Shown: one piece after another, positions 1 through 5,712 of the stretch
Layout of the letters: the number at the start of each line of letters is the position of its first letter
Position numbering within the stretch: position 1 is the first letter of the stretch
Source of the DNA: Rikenellaceae bacterium
GTDB taxonomy: Bacteria > Bacteroidota > Bacteroidia > Bacteroidales > UBA932
Length of the DNA: 5,712 bases
NCBI GenBank assembly: GCA_012800665.1
Contig: JAAZIW010000025.1
Coordinates: 1-5,712, forward strand
Direction: 5' to 3'
Notes under the pieces: model-generated
What the model was told of the DNA's origin: nothing
What the model saw: the letters and a program-made list of their open reading frames with translations, nothing else
The model's database searches: none
Position numbers and translations under genes: made by a program

Positions 1-249
1 AAAATGCTGGATATAGACCCCGTTTCCGCGGCCATGAATGGCGGAGAGGATTATCAGCTGTTGCTCAGCATACCTATCCTCCAGGCTGAAAAGTTCCGCA
101 GAGAATTTCAAACCTGGGATATAATCGGCCATCTGGCTCAAAGCGATGTGGGGACAGTGCTTGTCACCCCGACCGGAATTGAACTGCCGCTGCGCGCACA
201 GGGCTGGACCGAAGCAGAGGATGAAGCGGAAACTAATAGCGAAGCATAA
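1..249 (+). CDS. thiL: Thiamine-monophosphate kinase, C-terminal fragment (5' end outside window)
   Basis: This is the last 82 codons of an open frame that enters from the left edge; the ATG at 4 is an internal methionine, not the start. ThiL phosphorylates thiamine monophosphate with ATP to give thiamine diphosphate, the active cofactor, in the cytoplasm. The fragment belongs to the C-terminal AIR-synthase-like domain. The recognisable signature is NGGEDYQLLLSI (nt 37-72), matching the family's GGEDYELL block, followed by IIGHL (nt 121-135) and a closing LRAQGW (nt 190-207). Full-length relatives are about 310-350 residues, so roughly three quarters of the protein is missing. After the AQGW motif, where many relatives stop within a few residues, there is an acidic tail of 13 residues (TEAEDEAETNSEA). 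The stop is TAA at 247-249. dnaE begins 25 bp downstream on the same strand, which suggests co-transcription. The family assignment rests on the motifs and is fairly secure despite the short length. Confidence 0.85.
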   Translation, partial: KMLDIDPVSAAMNGGEDYQLLLSIPILQAEKFRREFQTWDIIGHLAQSDVGTVLVTPTGIELPLRAQGWTEAEDEAETNSEA

Positions 250-274
250 GTCGTCGAAATAAAAACCAAATAAA
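250..274 (+). promoter_or_regulatory. A-rich dnaE leader without Shine-Dalgarno
   Basis: This 25 bp spacer between the thiL stop and the dnaE ATG has no GGAGG-like sequence; the last 18 bases are almost all A with a few C and T. SD-less, A-rich translation initiation regions are typical of Bacteroidota. A stop codon in the dnaE frame at 260-262 excludes any upstream extension, so the ATG at 275 is the first possible start. I see no Bacteroidota-type promoter (TAnnTTTG at -7 with TTTG near -33) in the spacer, consistent with readthrough from thiL. A promoter inside thiL cannot be excluded. Confidence 0.5.
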
Positions 275-3200
275 ATGGCATTTGTACCCCTTCACGTCCA
301 CACTCAATATTCCGTCCTCGACGGCTTGTCCAACATAGAAAAACTCTTCCAAAGGGCCGAAGAGCTCGGCATGCCTGCGCTTGCAATAACCGACCACGGC
401 AATATGTACGGGGTAAAGGAGTTTTACAATGTTGCCAAAAAATACCCGAGAATAAAGCCCATCTTCGGTTGTGAAATGTATATTACCCGCCATTACGACC
501 ATACCCTTAAAGATACTCAGCACAATAAATACTACCATCTGATATTGTTGGCAAAAAACGAAACCGGCTACCACAACCTCATGAAGCTGGTGTCTTTCGG
601 GCATATAAACGGTTTCTATTACCGCCCTCGCATCGACCATGCGTTGCTGGAAAAATATCACGAGGGACTTATCTGCACAAGCGCCTGCATAGCGGGCGAA
701 ATTCCCCAAAAAATTCTTGCCGGGGATATTGAAGGCGCCGAAAAGGCCATTGAGTGGCACAAGGGTGTTTTCGGGGATGATTATTATCTCGAGGTGATGC
801 TGCACAAAAGCGAGGTCCCGGGGCTTTCTCCGGCAGTGCAGGCCACCATGAACGACCTCTATTCAAGGCAAAAATTCTATACCGAAAAAATTTTCGAGCT
901 CGCCGCCAAGCATAATGTGAAGGTGATAGCCACCAACGACACCCACTTTGTACGCAAAGAGGATGGTCCGGTACACGACAGGCTCATCTGCCTTACCACC
1001 AATGCCGATGTAAACGACCCGATGCGCGGAGCCGAGGGCTCGCGAGGCCTCCGCTATACCCAGCAGGAATACCTCAAAAGCGAGGAGGAAATGTACAAGC
1101 TTTTCCCCACCCATCCCGAGGCCGTCGCCAACACGCAGGAAATTATGGAGAAGGTGGAGAACATAGAGATTAACCGCAGCCACGTTCTCCCGAAATTCGA
1201 CCTGCCCGAAGACTTTTTGAAGGAAATCGACATTTATCTCGAAAAATACAAGGAAGTAATAGATGAGGGCCGTTTCGAGGAACACCGCAACGGTGACGGC
1301 GCCGTGATTGACCGCACACCGCGCAGCGAAGACTTTTGCCATTCTGTGGCCTATCTGTGCCATCTCAGCTATTTGGGTGCGGAAAAACGCTACGGCAAAA
1401 ACCTGAGCGAAGATATACTCGAACGCATAGACTTCGAGCTTAAAACCATCTCGCGCATGGGCTTTCCCGACTATTTTTTAATTGTGCAGGACTTTATCAA
1501 CTGGGCAAAGAACAATGATATTTCGGTGGGTCCCGGGCGCGGTTCGGCTGCCGGCTCCTGTGTGGCTTATTGCCTTCGAATAACCAATTTGGACCCTCTT
1601 AAATACGGGCTCCTCTTCGAGCGCTTCCTTAATCCGGAGCGGGTAAGCATGCCGGATATTGATGTGGATTTTGATGATGAGGGGCGCTATCGCGTAATTC
1701 AATACGTACAAAACCGTTACGGTAAAGACCATATCTCCCATGTGATTACTTTCGGCACCATGGGCGCAAAAGGTTCTCTTAAAGATGTTGCCCGCATAAG
1801 CGGTTTGCCCTTGGCCGAATCGGAGCGTCTCTCCAAAATGATACCGGAAAAAACATATTCCTTAAACGTAAAGGAAAATGGTATTGATGTGGAAAAGCCT
1901 CTTACATTGGCAAATTGCGTGAAATATCTGCCGGATCTTAAAAAAGAATACGAAAGCGGAGAGCCCTTGGTAAAGGAGGTTCTCGAATACGCCATACGCC
2001 TGGAAGGCACTATACGCCAGACCGGCATCCACGCCAGCGCCATGATTATCGGGCGGGGCAATCTAACTGATTATATTCCAATCACCCTCGGTACCGACAA
2101 GGCCACAGGTCAGGAAGTTTGGGTAAGCCAGTATGAAGGCAATCTGATAGAAGATGTGGGCATGCTCAAGATGGACTTTTTGGGGATTAAAACACTAAGC
2201 ATCATCGAACGCTGCTTAAAACTCATAAAGAAACGCTTCGGCAAAGATATAGACATAGAGGAAATTCCTTTGGACGACTCGAAAGTCTATGAACTCTATG
2301 GCCGCGGTGAAACCATCAGCGTGTTCCAATTTGAATCTCCCGGTATGAGGGAATGGCTTATGAGGCTGCGCCCGCAGCGGTTTGAGGATTTGATAGCCAT
2401 GAATGCCCTCTATCGCCCCGGTCCTATGGAATATATTCCCGACTTTGTAGAGCGCAAGAACGATTCCAGCAAAATCTGCTACGACCTTCCCGAAATGGAG
2501 AAGATATTGCAGGAAACCTACGGTGTAACCGTTTACCAGGAGCAGGTGATGCGCATTTCGCAGATGATTGCCGGCTTCTCGCAAGGTAAGGCCGATCAGC
2601 TCCGCAAGGCGATGGGCAAGAAGAAAAGAGAAGTATTGGACGGACTTAAGGCTGATTTCATGGAAGGAGCTTTAAGCAAGGGATATAAGCAAGGCATTTT
2701 GGAAAAGATATGGAGCGACTGGGAGGCTTTTGCAAAATATGCATTCAACAAGAGCCATGCTGCCTGCTATGCTTTAGTCAGTTATCAAACAGCTTGGCTG
2801 AAGTCACATTACCCTTCCGAATTCCAAGCCTCCAACCTTACTCAGCAAACATCGGACATGGACGAGATGGTAAAAATCATGGCCGATTGCAAGAGGTTCG
2901 GTATAAAGGTGCTCAGCCCTGATGTAAACGAGTCGGACCGCGACTTCAGCGTTAACCGTGACGGAAACATACGCTTTGGGCTCAGCGGCCTGAAGGGCTT
3001 TGGAAGCAATGTGGTGGATGCTATAATTGCGGAAAGGGATGCCGGCGGCCCCTTTGCAGATGTGTTTGATTTTATCGAGAGGCTTGGTGGTATTGTAAAC
3101 CGCAGGGCCATGGAAACATTGGTGTGTGCGGGCGCTTTTGATTCATTCGGTTACAAGCGCAGTTCGTTCTTTTTGCCAGGCAAGTCCGGCGATGAATTCA

Positions 3201-4021
3201 TAGAAGAATTGGTAAAGTACGGCGACCTCTACAAAAACGACACTTTCAGTGCTGCCGGCTCGCTTTTCGGCGACATTGAGGAATTGAAGCCTCAGCGTCC
3301 CGAAATGCCGCTTTTTGTAGGAGAGGAAGATGTAATGAGCCTGCTGCAGAAAGAAAAAGAATTTGTAGGGATGTATCTTTCGGCCCACCCCTTAGACCGC
3401 TATGCGTTTGAAATAGCGACTTTTACAAACTGCAAATTGAAAGACCTAAAAGGTCTTATAGATGAGGCCAATCGTAAAAATCAGAGCTCCCGAGTAAAAA
3501 TTGCAGGCATAGTTATGGACACAAAAAGGTTCACAACCAAAAACGGCAGACCGGGCGTCGAAATAACCATAGAAGATTATAGTGGCTCGTATAAAATATC
3601 CCTTTATGGCAAGGATTGCGAGGATTTTCTGCCTTACATGGGGGAGCATTCGCAATTATATATTGATGGCGAGATAGCCAAGCAATACCGTCCCAAGCGG
3701 GAACACATAGAGTCAGGCAAAATAATACCTTATGTTTTCAAAATAAAGAAGGTAAAATTGCTTGGCAATGTAGGGGAGGAGATGATAAAGAATTTTGCCA
3801 TCAACATTGATACCGCATCGCTTTCTCCCGCATTCAGGAAAAAATTGTTGAAACTTCTCAAAGAATTCTCCGGCCCCACCCGCTTATGCGTCAACCTTTT
3901 TGATAAAGATACAGGCTACCGCATAGAGATGGCTTCCAACAAATATAATATCAGCGTTTGCGAGGACTTTCTCATAGCGCTTGAACATATAGGAATAAGC
4001 TATTTAGTAACCACCAAATAG
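275..4021 (+). CDS. dnaE: DNA polymerase III alpha subunit, DnaE type
   Basis: This is the catalytic subunit of the replicative polymerase (family C), which extends DNA at the fork with the sliding clamp and clamp loader. It is complete at 1248 residues, against 1160 in E. coli. An N-terminal PHP domain (about 4-235) opens with HVHTQYSVLDG and keeps H7, H9, D16, H41, E67, H88, C138, D222 and H224, aligning with the nine metal ligands of mycobacterial DnaE1. The palm has GPGRGSAAGS (419-428) and PDIDVDF (460-466); D463, D465 and D634 (in KMDFLG) correspond to E. coli D401, D403 and D555. Further conserved blocks are RQTGIHASAM (581-590), NALYRPGPMEYIPDF (710-724), YGVTVYQEQVMRI (749-761) and the fingers block FNKSHAACYALVSYQTAWLK (824-843). 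A helix-hairpin-helix region lies near 901-955 and an OB-fold near 1073-1140, followed by a C-terminal domain probably used for clamp-loader contact. An in-frame stop at 260-262 fixes the ATG start. The gene lies 25 bp after thiL and runs head-on towards secDF. Confidence 0.98.
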   Translation: MAFVPLHVHTQYSVLDGLSNIEKLFQRAEELGMPALAITDHGNMYGVKEFYNVAKKYPRIKPIFGCEMYITRHYDHTLKDTQHNKYYHLILLAKNETGYHNLMKLVSFGHINGFYYRPRIDHALLEKYHEGLICTSACIAGEIPQKILAGDIEGAEKAIEWHKGVFGDDYYLEVMLHKSEVPGLSPAVQATMNDLYSRQKFYTEKIFELAAKHNVKVIATNDTHFVRKEDGPVHDRLICLTTNADVNDPMRGAEGSRGLRYTQQEYLKSEEEMYKLFPTHPEAVANTQEIMEKVENIEINRSHVLPKFDLPEDFLKEIDIYLEKYKEVIDEGRFEEHRNGDGAVIDRTPRSEDFCHSVAYLCHLSYLGAEKRYGKNLSEDILERIDFELKTISRMGFPDYFLIVQDFINWAKNNDISVGPGRGSAAGSCVAYCLRITNLDPLKYGLLFERFLNPERVSMPDIDVDFDDEGRYRVIQYVQNRYGKDHISHVITFGTMGAKGSLKDVARISGLPLAESERLSKMIPEKTYSLNVKENGIDVEKPLTLANCVKYLPDLKKEYESGEPLVKEVLEYAIRLEGTIRQTGIHASAMIIGRGNLTDYIPITLGTDKATGQEVWVSQYEGNLIEDVGMLKMDFLGIKTLSIIERCLKLIKKRFGKDIDIEEIPLDDSKVYELYGRGETISVFQFESPGMREWLMRLRPQRFEDLIAMNALYRPGPMEYIPDFVERKNDSSKICYDLPEMEKILQETYGVTVYQEQVMRISQMIAGFSQGKADQLRKAMGKKKREVLDGLKADFMEGALSKGYKQGILEKIWSDWEAFAKYAFNKSHAACYALVSYQTAWLKSHYPSEFQASNLTQQTSDMDEMVKIMADCKRFGIKVLSPDVNESDRDFSVNRDGNIRFGLSGLKGFGSNVVDAIIAERDAGGPFADVFDFIERLGGIVNRRAMETLVCAGAFDSFGYKRSSFFLPGKSGDEFIEELVKYGDLYKNDTFSAAGSLFGDIEELKPQRPEMPLFVGEEDVMSLLQKEKEFVGMYLSAHPLDRYAFEIATFTNCKLKDLKGLIDEANRKNQSSRVKIAGIVMDTKRFTTKNGRPGVEITIEDYSGSYKISLYGKDCEDFLPYMGEHSQLYIDGEIAKQYRPKREHIESGKIIPYVFKIKKVKLLGNVGEEMIKNFAINIDTASLSPAFRKKLLKLLKEFSGPTRLCVNLFDKDTGYRIEMASNKYNISVCEDFLIALEHIGISYLVTTK
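3254..3268 (+). other. Probable internal sliding-clamp binding motif in DnaE (AGSLF)
   Basis: Residues 994-998 of the alpha subunit read AGSLF, followed by GD. They sit between the helix-hairpin-helix region and the OB-fold, where DnaE proteins carry the pentapeptide that docks into the beta-clamp groove (QADMF in E. coli; general pattern Qx(S/D)LF). The SLF half is kept but the first-position glutamine is alanine. Assignment is by position and partial motif match only. Confidence 0.5.
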
Positions 4022-4051
4022 CTTATCCCAATCAATTATTTTTAGTCTTAA
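4022..4051. other. 30 bp AT-rich spacer between convergent stop codons
   Basis: The spacer separates the TAG of dnaE (4019-4021) from the TAA of the minus-strand secDF gene (4052-4054). It is AT-rich and has short T runs in both directions once the adjoining secDF end is included. The only inverted repeat I find is a weak pair, AATTA (about 4034-4038) with TAATT (about 4049-4053). This is not a convincing intrinsic terminator for either gene, so the location of transcription termination remains unknown. Confidence 0.6.
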
Positions 4052-5712
4052 TTACTTTTTATTGGCCGCCGCGGCTTTTCTTTTGCGATTGGCCATTGTG
4101 GCATCATAAATGACAGGGGTACCAATCATGATGGATGCATAGGTTCCGATTACAACACCGAGACATAGGGCAACCGAAAGACCGCGTATTGTCTCACCAC
4201 CGAAGAATGCAATTGCAAGCATTGGCAGCAAGGTTGATGCAGCGGTATTCACTGTACGGGTAAGGGTTGCATTGATGGCCTGATTGGTCATTTCCCTTAT
4301 ATCCCTGTTAGGATTCAGCGAACGCATCTCGCGGATACGGTCGAATATAACCACGCTGTCGTTGATGGCGTAACCTATAATGGTAAGAATCGCCGCTATA
4401 AATGTTTGGTCGACGTCGAGGTTGAAAGGCAGGATGCCGCTGAACAGCGAGAAGAAGCCTATCACTATTATGGAGGTATGCGCAAGCGATACCACGCCGC
4501 CGAGACCCCAAGTCCAACCTTTAAAGCGGATAGCAATATAAGCGAAGATGACAAACAGGGCGAGAATTACCGCAATAATCGCATCCCTTCTCAAGTCGGA
4601 AGCAATGCTGGCGCCCACCTTATCGGAAGAAATAATACCATTGGGGTTTTCCAAAGTGCTGACGAATTCCGAGAAGGTAATATCTTCATCCGCAAAGAAG
4701 CCCTTAAGGGCCTGATAGAGCATTCCCTCTATTTCAGCATCCACCGCCGAATCATCTATATCTACCTTATAAGCAGTGGTTATCTTCATTTGGGATTCTC
4801 CACCGAACTGCTTCACCTCTGCAGAAGAACCTTTTACATCCGGATCGGCCTCAGCTGCGGCCTCAAAGACCTCATTTACCGATGCGCGTACGGCTTCGGC
4901 GGTTACCGGCTGGTCGAAGCGGATAACATAGGTACGGCCGCCGGTGAAATCCACACCATAGGTAAAGCCCTTGAATACTATTGAGCCTATGGATATAAGG
5001 ATGACAATAGCGGAGATGGTGTAAGAGTATTTGCGAGCTTTAATGAAGTCGACATTGGTGTTCTTAAGGAATTTAGCGCTCCATTTATTATCGAAAGTAA
5101 TGCCCTTGCCTTGCTTGATGCGGTCTTCGAAGATAAGTCGGGAGATAAAGATGGAGGTAAGAACAGAGGTTATAATACCTATGATGAGGGTGGTTGCAAA
5201 GCCCTTTATCGGACCTGAGCCGAAGAAGAACAGGATAATACCGGTAAGGAGAGTTGTTACCTGACCGTCTATAATAGCGGAGTAGGCATTGCGATAGCCA
5301 TCTGCAACGGCCTTGGAAAGCCCTTTTCCTGCTCGGAGCTCCTCTTTTATACGCTCATAAATAATAACGTTCGCATCCACCGCCATACCCATTGTAAGCA
5401 CGAGACCCGCAATACCCGGTAGTGTCAGCACTGCTCCGAATGATGCAAGCGATCCAAGCAGCAGAACTACGTTTACAAGCAGAGCCACATTGGTCGCAAG
5501 ACCTGCGCCCATGTAGAAGACAATCATATAAATAAGCACGAGTGCGAAGCCGATGATGAACGAAATCATACCGTCCTGGATGGACTTGGAGCCCAAAGAA
5601 GGACCTACAACCTGCTCCTGTACGATTGTGGCGGGGGCGGGAAGCTTACCGCTCTTGAGCACATTGGTAAGGTCGGTTGCCTCTTCGATAGAGAAGTTTC
5701 CTGAAATCTGAG
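4052..5712 (-). CDS. secDF: SecDF fused protein-export membrane protein, C-terminal half (5' end outside window)
   Basis: SecDF is an inner-membrane RND-family protein that uses the proton gradient to help pull exported proteins through SecYEG. The frame is open to the right edge: 552 complete codons are visible, about half of the roughly 1000 expected for a fused SecDF. Numbering from codon 5710-5708, the fragment starts at the end of the SecD periplasmic region (QISGNFSIEEATDL, then SGKLPAP and VVGPSLG). Five SecD membrane segments follow (about 48-68, 73-93, 98-117, 144-164, 170-192). A cytoplasmic linker leads into SecF: first segment 228-247, GVDFTGGRTY (252-261), a periplasmic P4 domain to about 374, then five segments (about 377-394, 399-423, 432-456, 484-503, 507-534). 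D112 (VDANVIIYERI) and D451 (INDSVVIFDRIRE) match the acidic residues implicated in proton transport. The protein ends in a basic tail. The GTG at 5662-5660 is an internal valine codon. The promoter lies outside the window. Confidence 0.96.
   Translation of the reverse strand, partial: QISGNFSIEEATDLTNVLKSGKLPAPATIVQEQVVGPSLGSKSIQDGMISFIIGFALVLIYMIVFYMGAGLATNVALLVNVVLLLGSLASFGAVLTLPGIAGLVLTMGMAVDANVIIYERIKEELRAGKGLSKAVADGYRNAYSAIIDGQVTTLLTGIILFFFGSGPIKGFATTLIIGIITSVLTSIFISRLIFEDRIKQGKGITFDNKWSAKFLKNTNVDFIKARKYSYTISAIVILISIGSIVFKGFTYGVDFTGGRTYVIRFDQPVTAEAVRASVNEVFEAAAEADPDVKGSSAEVKQFGGESQMKITTAYKVDIDDSAVDAEIEGMLYQALKGFFADEDITFSEFVSTLENPNGIISSDKVGASIASDLRRDAIIAVILALFVIFAYIAIRFKGWTWGLGGVVSLAHTSIIVIGFFSLFSGILPFNLDVDQTFIAAILTIIGYAINDSVVIFDRIREMRSLNPNRDIREMTNQAINATLTRTVNTAASTLLPMLAIAFFGGETIRGLSVALCLGVVIGTYASIMIGTPVIYDATMANRKRKAAAANKK

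Noticed and set aside
233..805. 190-codon minus-strand open frame opposite the start of dnaE
   Set aside because: It lies antisense to the highly conserved PHP coding region and its translation resembles no family I know. It is most simply a shadow of the codon usage of dnaE.
863..1363. 166-codon minus-strand open frame inside dnaE
   Set aside because: It is antisense to continuous, conserved polymerase sequence with no recognisable product.
1500..2200. Possible intein or split point in the DnaE active-site region
   Set aside because: DnaE is a known intein host in some lineages, but here the palm motifs run uninterrupted from GPGRGS through KMDFLG at near-usual spacing, with no intein-like insertion.
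4034..4053. Possible bidirectional terminator hairpin (AATTA with TAATT)
   Set aside because: The stem is only five A/T pairs around a loop of about ten bases, too weak to support an intrinsic terminator call.
4406..4984. 192-codon plus-strand open frame opposite secDF
   Set aside because: It is fully antisense to conserved SecF and P4 coding sequence, has no recognisable domain, and its length fits a shadow frame.
4052..5712. Separate secD and secF genes joined by a sequencing frameshift
   Set aside because: The frame is continuous through a plausible cytoplasmic linker and Bacteroidota are known to carry fused SecDF, so a natural fusion is the simplest reading.

Overview
The window appears to be an ordinary chromosomal segment from a member of Bacteroidota, most likely Bacteroidales. 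The evidence is a single-chain SecD-SecF fusion, a DnaE-type replicative polymerase of about 1250 residues with an intact PHP domain, A-rich leaders without a Shine-Dalgarno sequence, and overall protein similarity from memory. Genus cannot be assigned from the sequence alone.

Layout: positions 1-249 (+) hold the 3' end of a thiamine-monophosphate kinase gene (thiL). After 25 bp comes the complete replicative DNA polymerase III alpha subunit gene dnaE (275-4021, +), probably co-transcribed with thiL. Only 30 bp separate its stop from the stop of a convergent gene on the minus strand (4052 to the right edge). That gene encodes the C-terminal half of a SecDF preprotein translocase accessory protein, and its 5' end lies beyond the window.

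The three genes serve separate housekeeping roles: thiamine diphosphate synthesis, chromosome replication and proton-driven protein export. Coding density is about 99 percent. No stretch over 300 bases lacks a gene, and I see no RNA genes, mobile elements, CRISPR repeats, inteins or frameshifts.

I found no undescribed system. The points most worth a second look are in DnaE: all nine predicted PHP metal ligands are present, which suggests built-in proofreading, and the likely internal sliding-clamp motif lacks its usual glutamine.
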